A DNA stretch of 64,000 nt from Actinoplanes subtropicus (GTDB lineage: Bacteria; Actinomycetota; Actinomycetes; Mycobacteriales; Micromonosporaceae). Location: positions 62,001-126,000 of the forward strand of contig NZ_JOJL01000005.1 of the NCBI RefSeq assembly GCF_000721705.1, in the 5' to 3' direction. Under the pieces are notes generated by a model. It searched no databases and was not told the origin of the DNA. It saw only the letters and a program-made list of their open reading frames with translations. This document shows, piece after piece, positions 8,269-22,886 of this stretch. The position numbers and the translations under genes were made by a program. Every line of letters starts with the position of its first letter. The first letter of the stretch is position 1.

Positions 8269-9189
8269 CTACGCCGGCACCCCACTGAGCGCGTCGACCA
8301 GCCGCCGCGCCGAGCCGGCCAGGTTCCAGCGCTCGGCCAGCACCAGCAGAGCGTCCGGGTTCTTCGGTGCCCGCGGCAGCGTGGCGTCGAAGGCCGGCAG
8401 CGGTACGTCGAGGGCCACCTTGCAGACCGGCAGCGCCTTCTCCAGGTAGTCCCGGGCCGCCGCCAGCTTCACCCGCAGGCCCGGCGCGAAGCCCGCCGCC
8501 GGGTCGTCCAGCGCCGCCATGATCTCGGGCACCCCGCCGTACCGGCTGACCAGGCGGGCGGCCGTCTTCTCGCCCACCCCCGGCACGCCCGGCAGGCCGT
8601 CGCTCGGGTCGCCGCGCATCGCCGCGAAGTCCGCATACCACCGGGCCGGGACGCCGTACTTGGCCTCGACCAGCGCGTTGTCGGCGTCCTCGAGCTTGGC
8701 CACGCCCCGGCCGCAGTACAGCAGCCGGGTCCCGCGCTCGTCGTCGACCAGCTGGAACAGGTCCCGGTCGCCGGAGACCACCTCGACCGGGGCCGGCTGG
8801 GTGGCGGCGAGGGTGCCCAGCACGTCGTCCGCCTCGTACCCGTCGACGCCGAAGGCCGGAATCCCGACCGCGGCCAGGACCTCGAGCAGGATCGGGATCT
8901 GCTTCTCCAGGGCCGGCGGCACCTCCTCCACGTCGCCGTGCGCGACCCGGTGCTTCTTGTACGAGGGAACCAGCGCCACCCGCCATTGCGGCCGCCAGCT
9001 GGCGTCGAGCGCGCAGACGAGGCGGTCGGGCCGCCGGGTGCGGACCAGCTGAGCGATCATGTCGAGGAACCCGCGCACGGCGTTCACCGGCTCGCCGGCG
9101 GAGGTCTGCGCCGCCTTCTCCGGAATCCCGTGGAAGGCACGGAAGTAGAGGCTGGGCGCGTCGACGGCGAGGAGCGGCTGTCCGGTCAC
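8269..9189 (-). CDS. 5'-3' exonuclease / flap endonuclease
   Basis: A 306-residue stand-alone homologue of the 5'-nuclease domain of DNA polymerase I. Metal-binding acidic motifs are visible: DAPSLYFRAFHG near the N-terminus, VCALDASW, GYEADDVLGTLA, and VSGDRDLFQLVDD. The helix-hairpin-helix DNA-binding element DGLPGVPGVGEKTAARLVSRYGG is also present. It would process RNA primers or flaps in a metal-dependent way. The start is a GTG giving MTGQPLLAVDAPS. It ends four bases from the convergent glutaminase gene. Confidence 0.93.
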   Translation of the reverse strand: MTGQPLLAVDAPSLYFRAFHGIPEKAAQTSAGEPVNAVRGFLDMIAQLVRTRRPDRLVCALDASWRPQWRVALVPSYKKHRVAHGDVEEVPPALEKQIPILLEVLAAVGIPAFGVDGYEADDVLGTLAATQPAPVEVVSGDRDLFQLVDDERGTRLLYCGRGVAKLEDADNALVEAKYGVPARWYADFAAMRGDPSDGLPGVPGVGEKTAARLVSRYGGVPEIMAALDDPAAGFAPGLRVKLAAARDYLEKALPVCKVALDVPLPAFDATLPRAPKNPDALLVLAERWNLAGSARRLVDALSGVPA

Positions 9190-9235
9190 CAGGACACCAT
9201 AGTCACCACGTCGCCTGAACGGTCGTTAAGATGGG

Positions 9236-10375
9236 GTGGTGACGGTAGAGCGGATCCTCCCCACCGAGGAGGCGTACGACCTCCTCGAGCTGACCCGTGA
9301 GCTGGCCGATCGTGAGCTGGCGGGCAAGGCCGACGAGCACGAGCGGCTGGGCGTGTTCCCGCGCGAGACCATCCGGACGCTGGGCCGGTCGGGTCTGCTG
9401 GGGCTGCCCTATCCCGAGGCGGACGGCGGGGCCGGCCAGCCGTACGAGGTCTATCTTCAGGTCCTGGAGGTCCTCGCCGGGCGCTGGCTGGCGATCGCCG
9501 AGGCGGTCAGCGTGCACACGCTGGCCTGCTATCCGGTGTATGCGCACGGTACCGAGCGGCAGCGCAAGATGCTGCCGGAGATGCTCGGCGGCGACCTGCT
9601 CGGCGCGTACGCCCTCTCGGAACCGCAAGGCGGCTCGGACGCCGCGGCCCTGCAGACCCGCGCGACCCAGGACGGCGCGGGGTGGGTGGTCAATGGCACG
9701 AAGGCCTGGATCACGCATGCCGGCCACGCCGATTTCTACAACCTTTTCTGCCGTACGGGCGGGCCGGGCCCCGCCGGCATCTCCTGCCTGATGGCCGACG
9801 CCGGCACGCCCGGGCTCGTGCCGCAGAAGCCGGAACGCACCATGGGCCTGCGCTCCTCCGCCCCCGCCCAGCTGGTCCTGGAAGACCTGCACCTGGACGC
9901 CGACCGCCTGGTCGGCGCCGAGGGCGGCGGCTTCCGGATAGCGATGGAGGCCCTCGACGCGGGCCGCCTCGGCATCGCGTCGTGCGCGGTCGGCCTGGCC
10001 CAGGCGGCGGTCGACTACGCGGCCGCCTATGCGAAGGAGCGCGAGCAGTTCGGCCAGCCGATCGCATCCTTCCAGGGCGTCGGGTTCATGCTGGCCGACA
10101 TGGCGACCCAGGTCTCGGCGGCCCGCGCGCTGACCCTGTCGGCGGCGCGCCTGAAGGACGCCGGCCGCCCGTTCTCGATCGAGGCGGCCAAGGCGAAGCT
10201 GTTCGCCACCGACGCGGCGATGCGGGTGACCACCGATGCGGTGCAAGTGCTCGGCGGGTACGGGTATGTCGCGGACCACCCGGTAGAGCGGTGGTTCCGG
10301 GAGGCGAAGGTGCTGCAGATCGTCGAGGGGACGAACCAGATCCAGCGCCTGGTGATCAGCCGCTCGCTGACCTAG
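9236..10375 (+). CDS. Acyl-CoA dehydrogenase
   Basis: A 379-residue FAD flavoenzyme of the acyl-CoA dehydrogenase fold that introduces an alpha-beta double bond into acyl-CoA thioesters. Flavin-binding signatures are visible (YALSEPQGGSDAAAL, then WVVNGTKAWITHAG), as is the C-terminal helical block (QVLGGYGYVADHPVERWFREAKVLQIVEGTNQIQRLVI). The Glu of VEGTNQ is in the expected catalytic position. The start is GTG 9236 or GTG 9239. It is divergent from the exonuclease and stands alone, so its pathway (short-chain fatty acid or amino acid degradation) is open. Confidence 0.93.
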   Translation: MVTVERILPTEEAYDLLELTRELADRELAGKADEHERLGVFPRETIRTLGRSGLLGLPYPEADGGAGQPYEVYLQVLEVLAGRWLAIAEAVSVHTLACYPVYAHGTERQRKMLPEMLGGDLLGAYALSEPQGGSDAAALQTRATQDGAGWVVNGTKAWITHAGHADFYNLFCRTGGPGPAGISCLMADAGTPGLVPQKPERTMGLRSSAPAQLVLEDLHLDADRLVGAEGGGFRIAMEALDAGRLGIASCAVGLAQAAVDYAAAYAKEREQFGQPIASFQGVGFMLADMATQVSAARALTLSAARLKDAGRPFSIEAAKAKLFATDAAMRVTTDAVQVLGGYGYVADHPVERWFREAKVLQIVEGTNQIQRLVISRSLT

Positions 10376-10410
10376 CCCGGAGTTGACGGCGTCTTCGCGC
10401 TGACGCTCAG

Positions 10411-12339
10411 ATGCTTCGCGTCCCTGCCGAACGGAAGGGGGTGTCGAAGACCCACCGGTTGGATGTGCTCGCTCGGACCGCCCTGGCGGCGCCGGAACTG
10501 CCCGCGGGGTCGCGGATCCGGATGCTGGAGCGGGTGATCGCCGTCCAGCGGGCGGCGGTCCGGCGGACCTCGTTGCAGGAGGTCTTCGACGCGGTGACCG
10601 CGGGTGCGTACGACCTGCTCGGCGACGAGATCGTCGGGCTGCGACTGCGGGACCGGGTCGACCCCGGCATGCTGCAGATGGTGTCGGCCCACGGCGTACC
10701 GGACAGCGTCGCGTGGCGCCTGTGGCGTACGCCCCTGGACTCCTGCGGCGCCGCGGGCCAGGCGGTCATGCGTGACGATGTCGTGGTGTTCGACCGGTAC
10801 GCCGAGTCGCCCGGGCGGATCCGGGAACTCGCCGAGAGCGGCGTGCGGGCGGCGATGGCCGCACCGGTGCGGGCCGCGGGCGAGGTGATCGGCAGCCTGG
10901 CGGTGGCGTCGCGCCGGGCCGGGCGTAGCTACTCCCCGGCCGAACAGGAGCTGCTGGCCGCCTTCGCCGAGCACGTCGGCGCGGCGATCGCCGACGCCCA
11001 GGCCGTCGACCGGTTGGAGCAGGGGTTCCACGATCCACTGACCGGCCTGGCCAGCCGGGCCCTGTTCAACGACCGGCTCGCCCACGCCCTGGCCTGCGCC
11101 GAACGCGACCAGACCCGGACCTCGGTCCTGACCCTGGACATCGACCGCTTCCAGAGCGTGAACGACTCCCTCGGCCACGCCGTGGGTGACCTGCTCCTGG
11201 CCGCCGTCGGCGACCGGCTACGCAGTTGCGTGCGGGCGACGGACACGCTGGCGCGGCTCAGCGCCGACGAGTTCGCGATGCTGCTGCACGACGTGGAGCT
11301 GCGGGACCGGGCGGTCACCGTCGCCGACCGGGTGCTGCAGGCCATCCGCGAGCCGTTCCCGATCAACAGCCGGGACATCTTCATCGACGCGAGCATCGGC
11401 ATCGCCTTCGGCGCGGTCGGCCACCACCAGGACGCCGAGATGCTCCTGCAGTACGCCGAGTTGGCCCTGCACACCGCGAAGCGGAACGGCAAGGGGCGCT
11501 ACGAGATCTTCGAGCCGGTCATGCACGCGGCCCTGAAGAAGGGCGCCGACCTGGAGACCGATCTGCGGCTGGCGGTGGACCGCGACGAGTTCGTGCTGCG
11601 CTACCAGCCGATCATCGACCTGCACTCCGGCCAGGTCAACGGCTTCGAGGCGCTCGTGCGGTGGATCCATCCGCAGCTCGGCATGGTGCCGCCGCTGGAG
11701 TTCATCCCGCTGGCCGAGGAGACCGGCCTCATCGTGCCGATCGGCACCTGGGTGCTGCGCGAGGCGTGCCGGCAGGCCGCGGAGTGGAACCGCCGCCGGC
11801 CCGCGGACGAGCCGCTCTCGATCAGCGTCAACCTGTCCGCCCGGCAACTCCAGCAACCCGATCTGCCGCAACTGGTCGCCGGGGTGCTGGCGGCCACCGG
11901 TCTCACCGGGCGCTGCCTGACGCTGGAGCTCACCGAGTCGCTCCTGATCAACGATGTCGAGACCACCGTCGCCCGGCTGGAGAATCTCAAGAAACTCGGT
12001 GTCCGGCTGGCCATCGACGACTTCGGCACCGGCTACTCCTCGCTGGCCTATCTGCGGCGGTTCCCGGTCGACATCCTGAAGATCGACAAACTGTTCATCG
12101 ACGCGGTCGCGACGCAGGCACCCGGGGCGTCGCTGACCGGCGCGATCGTGCACCTGGCCCGCACGCTGGACCTCTCCACGGTCGCGGAGGGTATCGAGTC
12201 CCTCGATCAGTGCGCGCCGCTGCGGGACAGCGGCTGCCAGCTCGGGCAGGGCTACTACTTCGCCAAGCCGCTCACCAGTGACGACGCCGAATCGCTGCTC
12301 TTCACGCCCGCGACCGTGCCGGCCGCCGGGCCGGCCTGA
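10411..12339 (+). CDS. GAF - degenerate GGDEF - EAL protein, predicted c-di-GMP phosphodiesterase
   Basis: A 642-residue cytoplasmic signalling protein with no membrane segment. A GAF sensor (about residues 30-200) precedes a GGDEF domain (about 205-365) and a full EAL domain (about 385-630). The cyclase active-site motif is SADEF at 284-288, lacking both glycines, so cyclase activity is probably lost. The EAL domain keeps its catalytic residues: FEALVRW (Glu 413), SVNLSARQL, ELTES, IDDFGTGYSS, KIDK, EGIES and a final QG. The prediction is a c-di-GMP hydrolase whose GGDEF domain may bind GTP as a regulator. GTG 10441 is an alternative start. It is transcribed with the next giant gene, 64 bases away. 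Confidence 0.92.
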   Translation: MLRVPAERKGVSKTHRLDVLARTALAAPELPAGSRIRMLERVIAVQRAAVRRTSLQEVFDAVTAGAYDLLGDEIVGLRLRDRVDPGMLQMVSAHGVPDSVAWRLWRTPLDSCGAAGQAVMRDDVVVFDRYAESPGRIRELAESGVRAAMAAPVRAAGEVIGSLAVASRRAGRSYSPAEQELLAAFAEHVGAAIADAQAVDRLEQGFHDPLTGLASRALFNDRLAHALACAERDQTRTSVLTLDIDRFQSVNDSLGHAVGDLLLAAVGDRLRSCVRATDTLARLSADEFAMLLHDVELRDRAVTVADRVLQAIREPFPINSRDIFIDASIGIAFGAVGHHQDAEMLLQYAELALHTAKRNGKGRYEIFEPVMHAALKKGADLETDLRLAVDRDEFVLRYQPIIDLHSGQVNGFEALVRWIHPQLGMVPPLEFIPLAEETGLIVPIGTWVLREACRQAAEWNRRRPADEPLSISVNLSARQLQQPDLPQLVAGVLAATGLTGRCLTLELTESLLINDVETTVARLENLKKLGVRLAIDDFGTGYSSLAYLRRFPVDILKIDKLFIDAVATQAPGASLTGAIVHLARTLDLSTVAEGIESLDQCAPLRDSGCQLGQGYYFAKPLTSDDAESLLFTPATVPAAGPA

Positions 12340-12403
12340 CCGCCGGCGGTCCGACCTTTTCCGCCGCTCTCAGGTGTCCCTGGGCCACGCCGATGGAATC
12401 CGC

Positions 12404-17554
<5,151 letters not shown>

Positions 17555-17555
17555 G

Positions 17556-18710
17556 TCACACGTCGGTGCGCAGCTCGGTGTCGGCCACCAGGATCTTGCC
17601 CTGCAGGCCGGTGGACGCGTGGAAGTTGCGTACCCGGGTCAGGATCTGCTCGGTGATGACCTGTCCGCGGGACACCAGCAGCAGGCCCTTGGCGGTGTGC
17701 AGGTCGTCGGCGAGCTCGTGGCCGATGAGCAGTTCGTCGATGGTCACCTCGCGGACCGCCTCGCGCGGCAGCCGCATGCCGCCGACCTTCGCGAGCGCGG
17801 CGACGAGGTCGACGTCGTGCGTCTTGCGGAACGACAGGGTGGCCAGCGCCAGGTCGGCCGGCGTGCCGCGGTAGACCAGGGCGTCGTACTCGCGCACCGC
17901 CTGCAGCAAGTGGGCCGCCTCGGAGGCCTCGGGGGCCATCGGCGTGACCGGGGTGCGGTCGGTCGCCAGCTGGTGGCGAATGATCTCGCGGACCGCCTCG
18001 AGGCGGGGGATGCGGGACAGGACGTTGTCGGCCAGCCTGGGGAGCGCGGCCAGCATCTCGGCCTCGGTCTCGTCGGCCGGCGTGCCGCTCTGCAGCGCGT
18101 CGAGCGCCGTGGGCGGCAGCGTGATGGCGCCGATCTCGCCGAGCTGCGCGGCCATCTCCACCTGCCAGGCGTTGGGCACCTCCAGCAGAACGCAGACGTC
18201 CTGCGCGAGGCGGCGCAGGCGGCCGGCCCGGCTGAACAACGCCGGCTGCGCCATCGCCAGGGTGTCCATCAGGGCGTCGATGCAGCCCTTGAGGGTGTCC
18301 TGCAGCAGCTCCCGCTCGGCCATGATCAGCCGGTGCTGCTCGTCGGCGGCGGCGATGGCCGCGCGCAGCGGATCCGGCGGGCAGGGCTTGAGAATGAAGC
18401 GGAAGACGTTGCCGCGGTTGATCGCGCCGACCGCGCCCTGCACGTCGGCGTCGCCGGTGAGCAGGATGCGGGTGGTGTCCGGGGCCACCTCCTGGGCCCG
18501 TTCCAGCACGCTGATGCCGGTCATGCCGGGCATCCGCATGTCGGAGACGAACACCGAGAACGGGTCGTACCGGTGCTCGTTCAGGATCGCGAGCGCCTCG
18601 GCCGGGTCCGTGGTGGTGACCACGTCGTAGCTGGTGCGGAGCGTACGCCGGAGCCCGTCGAGAACCGATGTCTCGTCGTCGAGGCAGAGGATGCGTGGCC
18701 GGTCCGTCAT
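17556..18710 (-). CDS. Response regulator with degenerate HD-type output domain
   Basis: A 384-residue protein. The N-terminal receiver (residues 1-125) has the acidic pair DDE, phospho-acceptor Asp in FVSDMRMPGMTG, the TGDAD threonine segment and Lys in ILKPCPP. The C-terminal half resembles RpfG-type HD-GYP outputs in layout (FSRAGRLRRLAQDV then QLGEIGAITLPP), but the H...HD metal ligands and GYP are not visible, so hydrolase activity is doubtful. It is last in a minus-strand signalling run, 78 bases after the membrane histidine kinase, its likely partner. The extreme C-terminus (VSRGQVITEQILTRVRNFHA) matches the tail seen in such regulators. No DNA-binding domain is present. Confidence 0.88.
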   Translation of the reverse strand: MTDRPRILCLDDETSVLDGLRRTLRTSYDVVTTTDPAEALAILNEHRYDPFSVFVSDMRMPGMTGISVLERAQEVAPDTTRILLTGDADVQGAVGAINRGNVFRFILKPCPPDPLRAAIAAADEQHRLIMAERELLQDTLKGCIDALMDTLAMAQPALFSRAGRLRRLAQDVCVLLEVPNAWQVEMAAQLGEIGAITLPPTALDALQSGTPADETEAEMLAALPRLADNVLSRIPRLEAVREIIRHQLATDRTPVTPMAPEASEAAHLLQAVREYDALVYRGTPADLALATLSFRKTHDVDLVAALAKVGGMRLPREAVREVTIDELLIGHELADDLHTAKGLLLVSRGQVITEQILTRVRNFHASTGLQGKILVADTELRTDV

Positions 18711-18788
18711 GGCTCCCCTTGGTTCCGTCGCGTGCCGAGTCGGTGCGTTTTGCGGACGATCTACCCATCGGCGCGGAAAGCGATCTGC

Positions 18789-21041
18789 TTAGCCGCCGGC
18801 GAGCGGCAGGGAGAACGTGAAGACGGAGCCCACGCCGACCTTGGAGTCGAGGGTGAGGTCCCCGCCCATCGCCTGCGCGAGGCGGCGGGCGATGAACAGC
18901 CCCAGGCCGGTGCCGCCGGTCCGCATGGTCATCGGGTCCTCGATCCGGTGGAACTTCTCGAAGACCTTCTCCAGATGGTCGGCCGGGATGCCGGGCCCGT
19001 CGTCGGCGACGTCGACGTACGCCCGGCCGTCCGCGCGGCGGATCCCGACCCGGACCTGCTCGGTCTCCGGCGAGTACTTCAGCGCGTTGCCGACCAGGTT
19101 CGCCACCACCTGCACGGTGCGGCCCTGGTCGCAGCCGACCGGGATCGGCTCGTCCGGCAGGTCGGTGACGATCCGCGCCGAGGCGAGGTCGTCGGTCACC
19201 TGCCGGACGATCGCGACGAAGTCGTGGGTGCCCATGGTGACCTGCAACGCCGGCCCCGCCTCGCCGTCGCCCACCCGCGACGCCAGCAGCAGGTCCTCGA
19301 CCAGCCGGGACATGTGCTTGGCGCGGTCGGCGATCAGGTCGAGGGCGCCGGCCCGCTTCTCCGCCGGCATCTTGTCGCCCCGGTTACGCAGCAGGTCGAG
19401 GTAGCCGATGATCGGCGTCAGCGGGGTGCGCAGCTCGTGCGACACGGTCGCGATGAAGTCGGACTTGAGCCGCTCAGCGCGGTACTCCCGGGTCAGGTCG
19501 GTGATCACGACGACGTCCCGGACCAGGTCGTCGCCGTCGAACACGGCCGAGTGCGCGAGGCGCAGGTGCCGCTGCTCCCCGTCCCGCCTGGTGATGGCGA
19601 GCTCCACCGGCAGCTTGGGCTGTTCCGGGGTGACCGGCAGGACCTGGGTCCGCTGGTCCCGGTCGGGCACGTCGAGCACCTCGACCAGGCGACGGCCGGT
19701 GATGTCCGGCGCGGCGAGCGCGGTGAGCTCGGCGAAGGCCTGGTTGTGCAGCTGGACCGTGCCGGCGCCGTCGACCACGACGATGCCCTCGGTCGACTGG
19801 TCCACGACCGCCTGCAGCTTGCTGGTCTCGGTGGCCAGCCGTTCCACGTGCTGTGCGCCCTGCACGGCCGCGGCCAGGGCGCTGGCCAGCGGCGCGAACA
19901 GCGCGCCGTCGCCGCCCGAGAGCCGGCCGCGCGGACGGCCCCAGACCGCCAGGGAGGCGACACCGAGGACCGCGTCGCCGGTGCGGACCGGCACGGCGAG
20001 GGCGAGACCCAGCCCCGCGGGCAGGCCCTCGGTCACGAAGGTAGGCTCCCGCAACTTGGCGAGCGTCCGCAGGTACGCCGGCACCGGTCCGGGGGTCACG
20101 TCGGCCGGTGTCTCGACGTCCACCGTCAGCGCCACGTCGGCACCTTCCATCACCACCACGGCCAGGTCCGCGCCGAACGCCTCGCGCACCAGCGTGAGGA
20201 AGCGGGGCACCAGGTCGGAGCGCTCGGCGAGGACCTGGGAGAGCTGGAGCATGATGGCGGCCCGGGCGCGCTGGTCCGCCTCGTGCGCCGCGCTGCGGTA
20301 GGCGTACGTGAGCGCCAGCGTCGGCATCGCCGCGAAGGGCAGCAGCAGCGGGGCGTGCCGCAGCATCTCGACAATGGTCAGCCCGGTGGCGACCGACCCG
20401 ATCGCCATGAACGCGGAGAGGCGGCTCTCGGCGACGATGATCCGGACCGGGGGCCGGCCGGTCACCACGCCGAGGATCTGGGCCAGCAGGAACAGATTGA
20501 TGGCGCCGAAGACGAGCGTGCCGAGCAGCACGCCGAGGATGACCCCGAAGTCGATCTCGCCCGGGGTGCCCCCGACGACGTGCACCACAGCGATCAGGGC
20601 GCACACGGCGGCGGAGTACGCGCCGACGTTGAACATCGCCTTCACCGGCGGCCGGCGCTGCACCACGCTGGCGGCCACCATCGCGACCGTCGCCGCGATG
20701 AGGGCCTGGTGCGGGGGCAGGAGCAGCACGTCGATGAGGAGCGCCGCCTCGTACAGGGTGAGCTCCTCGTCGGCGTTGCCGTGCCGGAGCCGTACGACGG
20801 CGAGCTCGGCCAGGCAGGTGGCCGCGGTCAGGGCCAGCAGGAGCCAGTAGCCGGGCAGGTGCGGCCCGTCCAGCACGCTCACCGGTGCGCCGGGCCGCCA
20901 CACCGTCAGCGCGATGAGCACGGCGGCGACCAGGTCCACGACGACGACGCGGCGCAGGATCGGATCCCGCGCCGCTTCACGCGACGCACCGGCCGCCCGG
21001 GCCACGAGGCCCGGGCGGTCGGTACGCGACGCGACACTCAT
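18789..21041 (-). CDS. Membrane sensor histidine kinase (multi-TM, GAF, PAS)
   Basis: A 750-residue kinase. About six transmembrane segments occupy residues 30-240. A GAF-like domain (about 250-390) and a PAS domain (AVVDQSTEGIVVVDGAGTVQLHNQAF) follow. The HisKA domain has the phospho-accepting His in FIATVSHELRTPLTPIIG. The HATPase has its N box (VANLVGNALKYSP), G1 (DDGPGIP) and G2 (GGTGLGLFIARRLAQAMGG). The ATG at 21041 overlaps the TGA of the upstream subtilase as ATGA, so the two are coupled in translation. The downstream receiver protein is the likely phosphotransfer partner. Coupling suggests a link between the secreted protease and membrane sensing, but that is inference. Confidence 0.93.
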   Translation of the reverse strand: MSVASRTDRPGLVARAAGASREAARDPILRRVVVVDLVAAVLIALTVWRPGAPVSVLDGPHLPGYWLLLALTAATCLAELAVVRLRHGNADEELTLYEAALLIDVLLLPPHQALIAATVAMVAASVVQRRPPVKAMFNVGAYSAAVCALIAVVHVVGGTPGEIDFGVILGVLLGTLVFGAINLFLLAQILGVVTGRPPVRIIVAESRLSAFMAIGSVATGLTIVEMLRHAPLLLPFAAMPTLALTYAYRSAAHEADQRARAAIMLQLSQVLAERSDLVPRFLTLVREAFGADLAVVVMEGADVALTVDVETPADVTPGPVPAYLRTLAKLREPTFVTEGLPAGLGLALAVPVRTGDAVLGVASLAVWGRPRGRLSGGDGALFAPLASALAAAVQGAQHVERLATETSKLQAVVDQSTEGIVVVDGAGTVQLHNQAFAELTALAAPDITGRRLVEVLDVPDRDQRTQVLPVTPEQPKLPVELAITRRDGEQRHLRLAHSAVFDGDDLVRDVVVITDLTREYRAERLKSDFIATVSHELRTPLTPIIGYLDLLRNRGDKMPAEKRAGALDLIADRAKHMSRLVEDLLLASRVGDGEAGPALQVTMGTHDFVAIVRQVTDDLASARIVTDLPDEPIPVGCDQGRTVQVVANLVGNALKYSPETEQVRVGIRRADGRAYVDVADDGPGIPADHLEKVFEKFHRIEDPMTMRTGGTGLGLFIARRLAQAMGGDLTLDSKVGVGSVFTFSLPLAGG

Positions 21042-22768
21042 GACTGGGGCAACCACGCCCAGGATCGTGCCGCCCAGTCGTCGGCCGCCCAGGCGCGGGC
21101 CGCCCAGTCGTCGCCGGCCCAAGCGCGGGCCGCCCAGGCCCGGGCCGCCCAGTCCGCGTCCGCCCAGGCACGAGCGGCCCAGTCGGCGTCCGCCCAGGCC
21201 CGGGCCGCCCACGCCCGCGCCGCCCAGGCACGCGCGGCCCAGTCCGAGCTCGCGCCGGCCCAGGCTCGGGCGGCCCAGTCGGTGTTCGCCCAGGCGCGGG
21301 CGGCCGGGTCGAGCGAGGCCCAGGCGCGCGCCGCCCAGTCCTTCGAGGCGGAGCTGAGCTGCTGCCACTGCTTCTCGGCGGCCTGGGCGTCGCCGGCCAG
21401 CACCGACTGCTCGAACGCGGCCCACTTCTTCGCGTCCCCGCCCACCGCGGTGGCGTCCGCCGCGTTCTGCTTGGCGACCTTGCTGGTCTTCCAGGAGCCG
21501 GCCATGGCCAGGACGCTCTTCGCGTCGAGGCCGCCGGCCCCGCCGCCCGCCGCCTGGCTCAGCCCGGGCGCCTGGTAGGTGGTGCCGACGAAGAGGTCCT
21601 TGACGGTGTCCGGGCTCAGCTTGGGCTGCGCGGCGAGCGTGTCGGCCACGATGCCGGCGGTCACCGCGGTGGCCATCGAGGTGCCCGATCCGCGGAAGTA
21701 GTCGGTGCCGACCCGGGCGCTGGGGTAGCCCGTGTCGACGGCGCTGCCCGGCGAGCGGAGGCTCACCACGTGACCGCCGGGCGCGACGAGATCGGGTTTC
21801 GCGATGCCCTGCGAGGTCGGGCCGCGGCCGGACCAGGTGCCCACCACGTCGTCGCCGTGCACGGCGGTACCGCCCTCGTCGAGGCCGCCGACGCTGAGCA
21901 GCATCGGGTCGTTGCCCGGCGCGGTCACCGTGCCGGCGCCCGGACCGTCGTTGCCGGTCGGCACGACCACGGTCACCCCACGCTGCCAGAGGCCGCGCAA
22001 CGCCTCGTTGAGGGGGTCCACCTGGTACGGCAGCGGGCTGCCGGACGACAGCGACAGGCTGATGACCTGGATGTCCTTGGCATGGTCGCTGACCCACTGC
22101 AGGCCGCGCAGCATGGTCACCAGGTCGGTGTGGCCGGCGGCGTCGGCGACCTTGACGTCGACGATGTTCGCGGCGGGCGCGACGCCCCGGTAAGCGCCGC
22201 CGGACGCCGCACCGGACGCGGCGATCAGGCCGGCCATGAAGGTGCCGTGGCCGAATCCGTCGCCGTTGCCGGTGCCGGTGAGGTCGACGTGGGCCGTGAT
22301 CCGGCCGGCGAGGTCGGGCACGTCCGCGACCCCGGTGTCGATGACCGCGATCGTGACGCCCGCGCCCTCGTTGCCCTTGGCGGGCAGCCCGAGCGTCTGC
22401 CGGATGGTGGAGGCCGGCGCGGCGGACGCGTCGGACGTCCCGGCCACCTTGGCCGGCCGCTGCGGCGCGACGATCCATTCGGGGCCCAGCCGGGCGGCCT
22501 CCGGCAGCCACGCGGCGACGCCGTTGGTGACGGGAAGGGAGGCCAGCACTCGCCCGCCGGCGGCCTGTACGGCGTCCGCGGCCGCGGCGGCGCTGCTCCC
22601 GGTGACCACGACCTCGCGCCCGCCGCCGAGCGGACCGGCCGGCGCGGCGGTCGCCATGTCCGGCAGAGCGCCGGCGGCGACCACGGCGGCGGTGACTCCG
22701 GCCACCATCATCCGCCAGCCGGTGCCACCGGCCTGGCTGCTGCCGCGCAAGCTCCTGCGCAGGTTCAT
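21038..22768 (-). CDS. Secreted subtilisin-like (S8) serine protease with C-terminal WAARAW repeats
   Basis: A 576-residue exported protease. A signal peptide (MNLRRSLRGSS... ending about ATAAPA) and a short pro-region precede the S8 domain. Its triad motifs are VIDTGVADV (Asp), GFGHGTFMAGL (His) and GSGTSMATAVTAG (Ser), with the oxyanion Asn in VVPTGNDGPG. After the catalytic domain and a helical linker (AAFEQSVLAGDAQAAEKQWQQ), residues about 475-573 consist of 11 AAR[AS]WA units, mostly as DWAARAWA, holding about 19 Trp. The ATG at 22768 is preferred over an upstream in-frame start because AGAGGTG lies just before it. Stop and start overlap with the histidine kinase gene. The tail could bind membrane or cell wall or be read by the kinase. 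Confidence 0.93.
   Translation of the reverse strand: MNLRRSLRGSSQAGGTGWRMMVAGVTAAVVAAGALPDMATAAPAGPLGGGREVVVTGSSAAAAADAVQAAGGRVLASLPVTNGVAAWLPEAARLGPEWIVAPQRPAKVAGTSDASAAPASTIRQTLGLPAKGNEGAGVTIAVIDTGVADVPDLAGRITAHVDLTGTGNGDGFGHGTFMAGLIAASGAASGGAYRGVAPAANIVDVKVADAAGHTDLVTMLRGLQWVSDHAKDIQVISLSLSSGSPLPYQVDPLNEALRGLWQRGVTVVVPTGNDGPGAGTVTAPGNDPMLLSVGGLDEGGTAVHGDDVVGTWSGRGPTSQGIAKPDLVAPGGHVVSLRSPGSAVDTGYPSARVGTDYFRGSGTSMATAVTAGIVADTLAAQPKLSPDTVKDLFVGTTYQAPGLSQAAGGGAGGLDAKSVLAMAGSWKTSKVAKQNAADATAVGGDAKKWAAFEQSVLAGDAQAAEKQWQQLSSASKDWAARAWASLDPAARAWANTDWAARAWAGASSDWAARAWAARAWAARAWADADWAARAWADADWAARAWAARAWAGDDWAARAWAADDWAARSWAWLPQS
21050..21346 (-). repeat. Coding tandem repeat (WAARAW tail of the subtilase)
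   Basis: Roughly 300 bases encode 11 AAR[AS]WA units. Some are spaced by acidic DAD/GDD/ADD inserts as DWAARAWA, others are directly abutting as WAARAWAARAW. The repeats share codons for WAARAW but vary between units, so they are under protein-level constraint as well as duplication. They extend almost to the stop codon. Confidence 0.88.
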
Positions 22769-22886
22769 CTTCCCATCACCTCTGTTGATTCTCGGGGGGA
22801 CCGCTGGGGGATGCGTTGTATATCGGCGAAGGGGCTCCGGACTGAGTAAGTTCGCGGGTGCGGTCGGGTTGCCGTTCCGCAACCGG

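Noticed and set aside
21041..22511. Histidine kinase starting far upstream as a 1240-residue protein
   Set aside because: That part is the shadow of the subtilase in another frame; the kinase starts at the ATGA overlap at 21041.
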